Part shown: piece after piece, positions 26,301 to 36,038 of the stretch
Layout: each line of letters starts with the position of its first letter
Position numbering within the stretch: position 1 is the first letter of the stretch
DNA from: Adineta vaga
Taxonomy: Eukaryota > Rotifera
Direction of reading: 5' to 3'
Assembly (NCBI GenBank): GCA_021613535.1
Contig: CP075496.1
Location: 7,192,001-7,256,000 of the forward strand
Length of the DNA: 64,000 bases
Translations under genes and position numbers: made by a program
Notes under the pieces: generated by a model
What the model was told of the DNA's origin: nothing
The model's input: only the letters and a program-made list of their open reading frames with translations
The model's database searches: none

Positions 26301-29300
26301 CGGTACTCGACAAATTCCCTCAACAACAACAATTATCAATGAAAATCTTGCACGAATTAATTTTGTTCCACAAGAGCCAGGTGTCTATTCAGTTCATGTT
26401 TCATGTGCAAATCAACCGATTGAAGGTTTTCTATTCGATTTAAATAGATTTGAAGAAAAAAAAAACATAGAAAAAATTCTTCTTCCAATAGGTTCACCGT
26501 TTTCAATTCGTGTTGAACGACCACGAGTTGTTCAAATCTCAGGCGAATGTTTTCCTCGTTTACGTCTCAATGATCTTGGATTGTTTCGTATCCATTGTCA
26601 TGGTCAACGAGGATCAATTCAAGCAAAAATATTTAGTAAATTACACTGATTTTTTCATTGTTGAAAATGATCATTCATTTGTTTTTTTTCTTCTTCTTCT
26701 TAGATCTATCAGCAGGTGATCGTTATGATATTGGTCAAACAATTTCATTTCAATTACACGATACTTATGAACATATAAGTCAATTTCCAGCACAAATTCT
26801 TTTGAATTCATTTACAGTTTTACTTGCAACAAGATTAAAACTAATACAAGAACGAATTAGAACTGTTCTTCTTGGAAAAGATAATGGTTAATATTTGTTA
26901 TTATGTAATAGAAAAACTTAGTTTTCGTTTCTTTTTTTTAATAGGACGTGCGACAGTATCATTTCAATTATTTGAAATGCCATCACAGACACAAACAAAT
27001 GAACAAGTTATTCATCATTTAAGACATCTAATCAATAAACAAACATTGAATCTATTGGATCCGAATCGTTGTGTTTTGAATACTATCATTGGATCAGTCG
27101 TTGTCGGTAGGGAATAAGTAGATATAACAAAAAAGCATTAAAAAATACGCGTTTTTTTCAATGCTACTGGTGAGTGTATTCTAACCATTTTTGATATTAA
27201 CTAACTGCTCGAGACTATCACATAGGATACTATTAATTTGAAATGTAATAAGTCTTAATTATTCTCTTCAATAGGACCAAAAGGTGAACCAGTTAATGTA
27301 AAACTATTTCCACAAGCAAGTGGAGATTATATTGGAGAGTTTACACCAACAAAAATTGGTAGAGATATATGTTGTATTCTAATTGAATGTTTGAGTCTTC
27401 TTTGAATAGGTCAACATCGTATCGATATTACATTTGCAAATGTACCTGTACAAGGTAGTCCATTTTTTACAGAAGTCTATGATCCATCACAAGTTCGTAT
27501 TGGTCCATTACCACGAGATATAATTGCTGCAACAGAAAATACATTTGAAATTAATTTGGATAATGCTGGAAATGTACCATTAGAAATCAAAATTTTATCA
27601 CCAACAGGTGTTAATGGTATGTAAATCATACAAATACTAGTATCAGATTTAAACATAGAAACTAAATTGCTTTGATATTTTCATAGAAATGCTTCATTTT
27701 TTTCTTTTAAATTCTAGTTCCTCTTAAAGTTGATGATGCTTCATCTCGATCAACAGTCAAAAAAGTACGCTTTACACCCAATGAAACTGGTGTACATTAT
27801 TTAAATGCCAAATTTGGTTCAGAAATAGTTCCAGGTACATATTTTTTTATTCATTCTTAGTGTTTCTTCAAGACATGCTATATGTTTATTGAAGGTTCAC
27901 CCATTAAAATGATGGTCAATGAATCTCGTATGGTAACAGCCTATGGTGATGGTATTCATCATGCTTTACATGAAAAACCAGCTTCATTTATAATTGATAC
28001 TCAAGAAATGCATGGTGATTTGAAAGTTCGTATTGAAGGTAAATGAATAGGACAAAGAGAAAGACAGACAGAGACGTTTGTTCAGTACAGTAGATTTGAA
28101 TTATTTTATTGTCTATGTTTTCGTGTAGGTCCAAATTCAGTTATTAAAAATACACTTGAACGAACCAATGATAATCTTTTCAAAGTAACTTATGTACCAG
28201 TCGAAGTTGGATTTGTGAATATTAGCATCAAATGGAATGGAAGAGATATTGTCAATAGTCCATTTAAAGCAGCTGTTACTAACCCAGGTACGTAATTAAT
28301 ATACACAAAGTGAAAAATGATTAGTTTGTTGGTTCTTTAGAACGTGTTCGAATCGTTGGTGGTTGGCAATCAATTCTTGATTCCGAAGATCGTATGCATA
28401 TAATTATTAATGAAGAAAAGAAAATTCGTTTCGATGCATCACATGCTGGACCAGGTATAACAGCCCAAAATGAATAAAAAGAAAGTACATCATATTTCAA
28501 TGATTATTTTCATCTCTAGGTACTTTAAAAGCTGATATTCGTGGAATTACTGATGGTCTTCGTGTGCCAATTCGTATCGATCAACAAGGTACAATTTATA
28601 CTCTTAGTTTTACTGCTATACGAGAAGGAAAATATGATATATCTATAACTTATGATGGTAATCCATTACCAAATATGCCTCTACGAGCAACAGCTAGCAC
28701 AGCATCTACACATTCAAGTGAACATTTAAAAGTTGAAGTACATGGTCGTGGTTCATACGAAGCAAAAGTGAACGAAGAAGCTGAATTTACTATTGATGCA
28801 TCCAAAGCTTCGACACATGGAACGGGTATACCTGTAGTGCGATTAACAGGTGTTCAAGCTGATGTTGAAGTTCGTGTTCGACAAATTGAACATAATATTT
28901 TCCATTGTTCTTATGTACCAACAGCACCAGGTAAAACAATCATGATTGATAAGAAATTGCGGCAAGAAAGATGATCCTTCTTTTTTTTTTGTCTTCAGGT
29001 GCTTATTTATTAAGTGTTACATGGGCAGAACGACAAATTCGAGGATCACCATTTAAAGTGACTGTCTTACCGAGTACAAATAATAATCATTCAGCTGCTC
29101 GAGTCATTTGTTCAGGTGATGGTTTACGAATGGGTATATTAGGTAAAGAAATCAAATGTTTAATTGATACACGTGGTGCTGGTCCAGGAGAACTCACGGC
29201 TTACTGTCAAGGATCAACAAAAACAGCCTTTTGTCGTTTATTTGATCATCGTGACGGAACATTCACATTATTTATTAAACCACAAGAAAGTGGTAAACAT

Positions 29301-29909
29301 GTATTGACAATTAAATATAATGATGAAGATGTACCAGGTAGTCCGTATACATTGAAAGTAAGCGGACCACCTGATGCCAGTAAGTCTTAGAGAGAGTTTC
29401 TTGACAATATAAGAAAACATGGTTTTGTCTATTTAGGTAAAGTACGTGTCTCTGGTCCGGGTATTGAACATGGTGTTCTATCGACATTTCAATCACATTT
29501 CATTTGTGATACAAAAGGAGCAGGTAAAATATTTGATTTTGGATTAGTTTAAAAAGAATAATTTATCTCTCAGATAAAATCAATCTGAATTTGATTAGTA
29601 ATGCATCTTTTTCTGTCTATAATGAATTTTTTCACAGGTGCTGGACAATTAACTGTTAAAATTCGAGGTCCAAAAGGTGCTTTCCGTGTTGAAATGCAAC
29701 GTGAACATTTACAAGACCGTACAATTATCTGTCGATATAATCCAACTGAACCCGGCGATTATCTCATATCAGTTAAATGGAGTGATGAACATGTTTATGG
29801 TTCTCCCTTTCATACACATATCTTCGAACGACAAGAAGAATTAGATCGATTTTTAAATGAACAAAATGCATATCGTCTAGCCCAACAACAATGGAGAGAT
29901 GATGTTTAA
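10295..29909 (+). CDS. Giant filamin-family protein, about 30 Ig-FLN repeats
   Basis: Filamins are elongated actin-linked scaffolds made of Ig-like repeats. I resolve 52 exons: first 10295-10361, then 10461-10616, 10668-11057, 11123-11281, 11353-11436, 12363-12686, and so on to 29638-29909 (stop TAA). Their lengths sum to 9,900 nt (about 3,299 residues), and almost every intron is phase 1. Repeats end in motifs such as 'VQGSPFKVNIFD', 'IPGSPFRVKCYD' and 'VEGSPFIIQIH' and contain 'DASxAGxGxLE'. I count about 30, against 24 in vertebrate filamins. No actin-binding CH domains are visible. The proposed N-terminus is short (MYMYRYEKRVKYYG...), after an in-frame stop at 10226. Insertions include a poly-Glu tract (17590-17725), a Ser/Thr/Pro linker (19235-19500) and a basic/Ser linker (20340-20795). 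The C-terminus is a charged helix-like tail (RQEELDRFLNEQNAY). Start exon and cassette exons (11547-11687, 15757-15843) are the least certain parts. Confidence 0.88.
11547..11687 (+). other. Candidate cassette exon of filamin (Asp-rich/basic linker)
   Basis: A 141-nt stretch bounded by 'ctactag' and 'gatg|gtaggt', phase 1 at both ends. It fits between exons 11353-11436 and 12363-12686 without changing frame. It encodes 47 residues with an Asp/Asn-rich first half and a basic helix-like second half (TKQRLELYRRRSLQQ). It would insert a linker into an Ig-FLN repeat, so it may be alternatively spliced. The surrounding intron also contains AG- and CT-rich simple repeats (11460-11485, 11900-12130). 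Confidence 0.5.
13345..14262 (+). other. 918-nt filamin intron, nothing recognised
   Basis: Between the phase-1 donor at 13345 and the acceptor at 14261-14262. It contains a poly-purine AAAG repeat near 14018-14042. The open frames here are not joinable in phase with the flanking exons and look non-coding. Confidence 0.5.
15757..15843 (+). other. Candidate cassette exon of filamin (basic linker)
   Basis: An 87-nt stretch from after 'ctgtag' to 'tcag|gtagga', phase 1 on both sides. It encodes 29 residues with a strongly basic middle (APRNTRKRGVTNKNSPSRS). It falls between the 'NIHG' end of exon 14956-15129 and the 'GSPFAC' start of exon 15936-16304, splitting a repeat at its usual G|GSPF junction. 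Skipping it keeps the frame, so it is either a constitutive linker or an alternative exon. Confidence 0.4.
17590..17725 (+). repeat. GAA/GAG low-complexity tract coding poly-Glu in filamin
   Basis: Nearly uninterrupted GAA/GAG/GAT codons give about 45 acidic residues between two Ig-FLN repeats, where vertebrate filamins have flexible hinges. It is in frame with both sides. The antisense strand gives a spurious poly-Leu ORF. Confidence 0.85.
21931..25109 (+). other. 3.2-kb filamin intron hosting a nested ORF
   Basis: The donor is 'aacg|gtaagt' at 21931 and the acceptor is 'gacag|gtacg' at 25108-25109. The flanking exons rejoin one Ig-FLN repeat (…IPING + TPIDVTVYD…), so the whole stretch is removed from filamin mRNA. 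It is the longest intron in the window and contains the nested gene at 22745-24855. The 22,000-22,740 part has a CTT repeat (22371-22392) and could be the nested gene's promoter. Confidence 0.8.
22745..24855 (+). CDS. Nested disordered Ser/Gln/Pro-rich protein (one frame break)
   Basis: Same-strand coding block inside a filamin intron; family not recognised. ATG 22745 opens a frame to 23587. It is rich in Ser, Asp and Glu, with about 12 consecutive Asp near 23299-23336 and a helical segment near 23420-23515 (WHLSMLKQIDEKLREIE). In a CTA/ACT microsatellite at about 23556-23575 coding sense moves to another frame, which runs to TGA 24853-24855. The second part has Ser runs, Gln/His runs (24105-24205), poly-Pro (24645-24760) and one folded-looking segment (LGSLVDKVFDDIYQDKPS, near 24490-24540). 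Together about 700 residues. Low-complexity but protein-like codon use on one strand, a good start and a clean stop support a real gene. It may be a cytoskeletal or adaptor protein, but nothing proves a function. No filamin domain is encoded. Confidence 0.62.
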
Positions 29910-30089
29910 AACAAAACGAAAAGAAAATAACAAAATAATTCACTCTTTTTTTTCTTCGAATGATTTTTCTCTTTTTTTTTCTTTCTTTCTTTAGCGAAAC
30001 TTTTAGCAATAATATTTGTTCATTTTCATTCTTTTTTTTCTTTTTTTCTACATAAATAAGAAATTATTCTACAATTTTCATTAAACATT

Positions 30090-31618
30090 CTAATTATTGT
30101 CATCATCATCATCATCATCGTCATCTTTATCGAGAAAGACTCGTCCGTCTAGTTTCTTTAAATGTATCACACGATTACGAAATTCTTGACGATATTCTTT
30201 TTCTAATGATGTTATCGGTTGACTTGGTTCAGGTGAAAAATTTTCACCAACAATACGTTCATGAATTGGATTACCATAAGCTGTGATTTCTTCAAGAGCA
30301 TTTAAATCATTTAGTTTACTGATTTCTGCCCAATCTTTAATTTGATTATAGGCAAAATAGAAAACACGTAGTTTTTTTAATGCATTGATTGCTTTAAATT
30401 TCTCGATTTGATTATAGAGATCCACAATTGTTCAAGTGTACCACCGAGGACTTCCAAACCAGTAAGGTTCTTTATATTATTTCTGGATAGAGAGAGAATT
30501 TTTAGATGATGAAGACCATTCATATAACCGATACGTTCAATTGTATTGGATGATAAAGCTAATCGTCTAAATGATTTACACGAAGTTGATTCAATTAGTT
30601 TCTCGATTTATCATACATATTCTCAAGTTTGTTTTATCTTTAATAATCTCTCTGATGCTGATAAAAGATAACGACGTAATGTCTAAACTTTTTAAATATA
30701 AACTGAAAAACCTCGAGGTTACCCTCTGTTTCCACTTCTTTATATACTATACACAAGCACACGATCAAAAGTCTAAAACATAGATTGCAAACATTAGCAA
30801 ACGAATTTTATCGTTGGTATAACATATGGAAATTACTAATTCGACCATCCAAAACTGAATCGATATAGTTTAATCCTCATGAGAGTGAAAAGTACAGATA
30901 TAAAGCCAGTAAAGACAGCAAGATATTTAGGTATGATTTTTGATCATCAGCTCAATTACTAAAGCCATTTACGACATATAGAAGAGAAAATCGCAACACG
31001 AACAAGTCTCCTAAATTATTTATCCAAACTAAATTCTTAGTTAGATTCATTAAAACTTATGGATGTTCTATCCTTCTAAAAGCTGATGACGCATTATGGA
31101 AAATATTGCAAAACAAAGCCTTAAGAGCATCTCTAGGTCTTCCAATATGTACATCAACAAAGTACCTTCATCGAAAGAGCAAAATCCCAATGATCATAAA
31201 CTACGTAAAAGTCTTGTTACAAAAAGCAATTTCTAAAGCTGAATCCTTCAAAGACAGCATATCAATGAAATTTAACCAATCAAATGGAGAGCAAAAGGCA
31301 AATGTTTCTCCTTCCTCTTCTACCACTTTTCTTCTCATAGAGTGAATTAACTTTGATATGTATATATACATACTCGCAATTAATTAAAGATGATAATGAT
31401 TGATCTAATTTTTCTATCGGTGGTATTCGCCCATATAAAAAACATTCTTTCAATTCTTCTACTTTTCGGCCATCCAACTAGAATAGAATTGAATTTATCA
31501 CTGATTTAATGAATCATTTAACATACATATTTTGTCAATGCTTCGCGAAATGTTTGATAGGTCTAGAACAAACGAAGTGTATTCAAATATTTAGTAAGAC
31601 AATTTTCAGTTTTACCAT
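30090..31618 (-). CDS. DNAL1: Axonemal dynein light chain 1, with an apparent frameshift
   Basis: Leucine-rich-repeat light chain that binds the motor domain of outer-arm dynein in cilia. Minus-strand exons: 31616-31618 (the ATG alone), 31527-31562, 31374-31477 and 30090-30566 (stop TAG). Human-like blocks occur in order: '[19 protein letters not shown]' (human QIPPIEKMDASLSMLANCE), then '[12 protein letters not shown]', '[14 protein letters not shown]', 'TLEQLWIS', 'NQIEKFKAI', 'QIKDWAE' and 'GNPI'. The C-terminus ends in about nine Asp. Between 'LEQLWIS' and the next residues (about 30415-30430) one nucleotide is missing and coding moves to another frame. The exon lengths total 620 nt, one short of a whole number of codons. 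This is either a base-call/assembly error or a disabled copy. The intron 30567-31373 contains an antisense retrotransposon relic. Confidence 0.85.
30780..31265 (+). mobile_element. Decayed non-LTR retrotransposon (LINE) RT 3' fragment
   Basis: The C-terminal part of a reverse transcriptase ORF in broken frames. In order: a segment with 'RPSKTES' (30783-30858), one with '[16 protein letters not shown]' (30878-30958) and one with '[21 protein letters not shown]' and 'SKIPMI' (31045-31250). This order (K-T-E motif, YLG..D..L, then KALR..LG.P) is typical of the thumb and post-RT region of jockey-like LINEs. Several in-frame stops and at least two frame changes make it inactive. It is 5' truncated, lacks the catalytic core and lies antisense inside a DNAL1 intron. 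Confidence 0.75.
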
Positions 31619-31964
31619 GTGTAAATTTAGAAATGACGAAAAAAGAGTTTAAAGGGCGGGTAATTCTTTCGAATATGACTTTGACATTAGAATTAATTAA
31701 TTTTACGTTTTTAAACAGATTAAAATACTAATACATATTGAAATTGAGATCTCATTCGATTCTCTGAATCATTCTACATACTGTTTTACTGCTCGACAGA
31801 CATCAATTATACTTTATGATTTCTTTTTATTTTGTTCTCCTATGACAAATATATACATTTACCTTTTTCGTTTCTATTCTGAGAAAAAAAATCATTTTCA
31901 ACTGCATGTGATCAAACAGAAGACACAATAGTTACTTTTTCTTGGCTTTTTCTATCAAAACTTC
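31619..31964. other. Divergent intergenic region, DNAL1 / ART-TPR
   Basis: 346 bp between the start codons of two divergently transcribed genes, presumably holding both promoters. No specific element recognised. Confidence 0.4.
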
Positions 31965-33895
31965 ATGGCAAATAGTTTTTTAACGAAGAATAATGACTTA
32001 GAAAAATTTATATTAATATGGCTCGATGCTTCAGTAAATGATCCTGAAAATAGAACAACTCAAGATGATCTTTGTCAATTAACTGATAATTTTCAAACAT
32101 TTAATAATCCGAATGAATGTGAATTATATATTGAAACTCATTCGAATAATGAACGAATCGTTCTCATTACCAGTGGCCGTTTTGCTCGACAGATTATTTC
32201 ACGTATTCATGAAATCAATAGTATTTTTTCAATCTACATTTACTGTTACGATAAAACTGCCTATCAACAATATGCAGCAGAGTATCCGAAAATTCGTGAT
32301 ATATTAATAACGAAAGCAGAATTAATCGAACGAATTTGCCAGGATAATAAAAAACAAGTTCATGTAATTAATAAAGAATTACTTAGTTTGAATATTTCTA
32401 CAGATGGTCAATTTCTGCAATCTCAATTATTAATTCATCATTTACTTAAAATTGAAACAATCTCAGCAAATCATCATGAAGAGTTTTTTCAATTATATCA
32501 AGCAGCATCTACAGAAAATAACAACAATTTCGATGACTTTCAACGAAATTATTCATCACAGAACAGCTTACAATGGTTGATCAAAGATTCTTTTTTCTCA
32601 AAATTCTTCACACAAGCTCTTCAAACAAAAACTATTGATGTTCTTTGTATTTCTCGATATTTCCTTCAAGACATTTACGAACAGTTGAAAACACATCAAT
32701 GTTCAACATCAATTCATGTTTACCATACTCATATCATTCAATATGAAGAGATAGAACAATTACGGAATTCAATTGGTAACTTCATAACTCTAAACACATT
32801 TCTTTTACAACCTTTCAACAGCATCACGCTCTTGAGGCTTTAGACGCAACCCAAATTCAATACAAAATCCTCTTTGAAATTGATGCTGATCCATCAGTTC
32901 AAAGTCTTGTACCATTCGCTGATATTACATCAATAAATCATTCAAAAGAACAATCGGATGTTCTTTTTATGATAGGATCCATCTTTCGTATTGAAGATGT
33001 CTATCAACAAAATGATATTTGTATTTGTCGAATGACTCTCTGTGGTGAATGTGATCCTGAATTGAAATATCTTTTTGATCGAATTGAAAAAGAAGATCAG
33101 AATGGTAGTATTCTTTCATTGGGTAATTTATTAATTGAATTAGGTCAATCTGATGATGCGGAAAAATATTATCAACATATATTAAATGAACGAACAGCAG
33201 ATCATCAGAATACATATATTTGTAATCATAATCTCGGCAAAATTACATTTTCAAAACAAGATTATGACAGAAGTCTTGCATATCATTTGAGATCTCAAGA
33301 ATTCCTATCCAATTCTGATCTAAATATGGCGGATAGTTGCAACTGTCTTGGTACAATTTATTTTCATAAACATGAATTTCAACAATCAATTGATGCTTAT
33401 AAAAAAGCATTAACTATTTTCAAATTAGCATTAGATGAAAACTATTCAAAAGTTATCACTTGTCTAAACAATGTTGGTCTCATTTATCGAATGGAAAAGG
33501 ATTATTCTCAAGCACTTTCATATTATGAAGAAGTGTTAACTTTACAAAAACGATATTTATCTGAAGATCATGTCGAATTAGGATCAACATATCATAATAT
33601 CGGTGCACTTAATTGGTGTCAAGGAATGTATGACGAAGCAATGAAATATTATAATTTATCATTAGAAAATAAAATGAAATATTTCTCATCGAAACATTCA
33701 TCTGTTGCAATGACATTAGAGAATATTGGTCTAATTTATGAGAATAAAGGACAATTCGAACAAGCATTCGATTATTATAAACAAGCAGCCGATAGTTACG
33801 AAGAAAGTTTATCATCAACACATTCAGATGTGATACAAATTCATGAAAATATTCAACGTATAACAATTCATTTAAATTCGAAAACTTCTCTTTAG
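31965..33895 (+). pseudogene. Degenerate ADP-ribosyltransferase/TPR protein
   Basis: Paralogue of the intact gene at 43290-45334, with the same domain order. An N-terminal ~110-residue domain of unknown function (LIWLDASVND… RIVLITSG… IYIYCYD) is followed by an ART-like domain and at least five TPR units of kinesin-light-chain type (33110-33850). The first frame runs 31965-32840 and stops. A 1-nt frameshift at about 32795-32820, just at the ART 'STS' position, moves the rest into another frame that is open to TAG 33893-33895. ART residues are lost as well: where the intact copy has 'VYRGQ' this has 'VYHTH', and the ExE position reads 'QSD'. So even a frame-corrected product would probably be inactive as an enzyme, though the TPR part looks well conserved. 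A polyadenylation signal AATAAA is at 33930. Confidence 0.75.
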
Positions 33896-33929
33896 AAACA
33901 AAACAGAAATTCTTAAATTTCATTTATTT

Positions 33930-33935
33930 AATAAA
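33930..33935 (+). terminator. Polyadenylation signal AATAAA (ART/TPR copy 1)
   Basis: Canonical hexamer 35 nt past the stop codon of the 31965-33895 gene. It suggests the degenerate copy may still be transcribed. Confidence 0.5.
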
Positions 33936-34174
33936 GAAAACAATTTGTCTAGATTTGTTCTTAGATTGATGTTGCAATCTATAGTACCGTAGAGACAAGC
34001 ATGTGATAAATATACTGCGACATCTTCAGTATCTACGTTCGTTAAACATTGTTATTTAGACCAATAAGAAAATAATCAAATATCGACACTTTCTTATGAT
34101 AACTGTTCGTTTAATATTTAGGTCACATACATTTATCCTTTTATCAACAACAAGGACTCTCATAACTATTTGAT

Positions 34175-35902
34175 ATGTCAACAATATCTATTACAACAGA
34201 AACATCATTAGATGCTGTGGAAACGATTATTAAAGATCTTCGTCAAGCGTTCAATACTGGTAAAACCAAATCGGTAGCATGGCGTCGACAACAACTTGAA
34301 CGATTGTTTGAAATGTGTGACAAAGATAGAGATACACTTGCAGCAGCTGTACATACTGATTTTCATCGACCCAATTCTGAGACACTTATTTTCGATTGTG
34401 CTTCAGTAAGTTTTTTTTTGTCGCAACAAAGAAATTTTATTTCAAGGATTTCTGTCAACTAGATTCGTAATGAATGTGCACATGCACTCAATAATCTTGA
34501 TGAATGGGTACGTGATGAAAAGATTTCTGATGCTATTGCTTATGCAACATTGGATAAGTATATACATCCCGAACCACTCGGTGTTGTATTAATTATTGGT
34601 GCATGGAATTATCCTTTTTTGGTTACATTGGCACCTTTAATTGGTGCAATAGCTGCTGGAAATTGTGCTATTCTTAAGCCATCAGAATTGGCACCGCATT
34701 CTGCAGCAATTATGGCAACAATGGTCGAACGTTACCTTGATCCCAGTTGTTTTCGAGTCGTACTTGGTGGAGCTGATCAAACACAAGCTTTACTTAAAGC
34801 TGATATTGATAAAATCTTTTATACCGGCTCAACAACAGTTGGGAAAATAGTAATGAAAGCAGCAGCAGAAAAAATGATTCCAGTAACACTTGAATGTGGT
34901 GGAAAGAGTCCTGTTTTTGTTGCTGATGATGCTAATATGGAAATTTGTGGAAGACGTATAGCGTGGGGAAAAGCGATTAATTGTGGACAAACATGGTAAA
35001 ATTTTCTAAGATCTATATTATCATTTTATAAGATAACTACGAATGTATAACTATTTTTGTTGCTATAGTGTGGCTCCTGATTATGTTTTATGTTCAAAAG
35101 AGGCAGAAACTCGATTGATCCCACATATAGTGAAATCTTGGCAAGAATTTTATACTAATAATCCTGCTAGTTCAGAATCGTACTGTCACATGGTAAATAG
35201 TCGTCATTTTGATCGTGTAAAAAAATTAATTAATCCAGAAAAAGTTGTTCATGGTGGTCAAACGGATGCCAATCAAAATTACATTGCACCAACTATTATG
35301 TAAGTAATATCATTCTCATTTTTTCTAATTCGAAAATTTTCGTTCTCGTTTTCTTCAATAGGAATAATATTACACTCGATGATAAAGTAATGCAAGAAGA
35401 AATCTTTGGACCTATTCTTCCATTTGTTACAGTTCATAATGAACAAGATGCGATTCAATTTATCAATAAACGTGATAAACCATTAGCACTCTATGTCTTT
35501 ACAGCAAATAAAAATTTAGCTAAACGAGTTATTGATTCAACAAGTGCAGGTTCAACTTGTGTTAATGATGTTGTTTTTCAAGTAGCACCACCTTCATTAC
35601 CTTTTGGTGGAGTTGGTGCAAGTGGTCTCGGAGCATATCATGGCAAATATTCATTTGATGCTTTTAGTCACCGTCGTACGGTTGTTTATGCACCGAATTG
35701 GACAGAAGCTTTAGTTGGTAAACGAAATCCACCTTATACGCCCAAAAAAACAGCCTTCATTGAAAATCTTACTAAAATACATCGTCGATGGCGTTTTCTA
35801 CCACGAATAAGCTTTTGGTTTTGGGCAGTTGCTGCTTTATTTTTAGCCTTTTCAGCGCCTATTGCTCTTCGTAGTATTCAAGAGAAGAAATGGAAGATAT
35901 AA
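34175..35902 (+). CDS. ALDH3: Membrane-anchored fatty aldehyde dehydrogenase (ALDH3 family)
   Basis: NAD(P)+-dependent oxidation of long-chain aldehydes to fatty acids. Four exons: 34175-34405, 34463-34995, 35069-35299 and 35362-35902, 511 residues. Family signatures: 'GAWNYPF', 'KPSELAP', 'FYTGSTTVGK' (cofactor loop), the general base Glu in 'LECGGKSP', and the catalytic Cys in 'NCGQT|CVAPDY', which is split by an intron. 'EEIFGPILP' and 'FGGVGASG' follow. The C-terminus ends in a hydrophobic helix (SFWFWAVAALFLAFSAPIAL) and a basic tail, the tail-anchor arrangement of ER/peroxisomal ALDH3A2-type enzymes. The next gene, NAA35, starts 136 bp downstream on the same strand. AATAAA is at 35962. 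Confidence 0.95.
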
Positions 35903-35961
35903 AAAATCATAGTCTAGCATGAAAACAAAAACAAATCTTTTTTTATTTTCTTTATTTCAAA

Positions 35962-35967
35962 AATAAA
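35962..35967 (+). terminator. Polyadenylation signal AATAAA (ALDH3)
   Basis: Hexamer 59 nt after the ALDH3 stop, inside the 136-bp gap before NAA35. Confidence 0.5.
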
Positions 35968-35989
35968 TTATTCAAGTGAGATTATTTTA

Positions 35990-36020
35990 ATTAGTTCTTG
36001 TTTTTCTTTGTTTCTTATAG
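35990..36020 (+). promoter_or_regulatory. Candidate trans-splice acceptor before NAA35
   Basis: A T-rich tract (ttcttgtttttctttgtttc) ending in 'ttatag' at 36020, 18 nt before the NAA35 ATG and about 55 nt after the ALDH3 polyadenylation signal. There is no upstream donor in the short gap. This is the layout expected at a spliced-leader trans-splice site between operon genes. It could also be an ordinary acceptor for an unseen 5' UTR exon. Confidence 0.4.
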
Positions 36021-36038
36021 ATTATTATTCGGTGCTAA

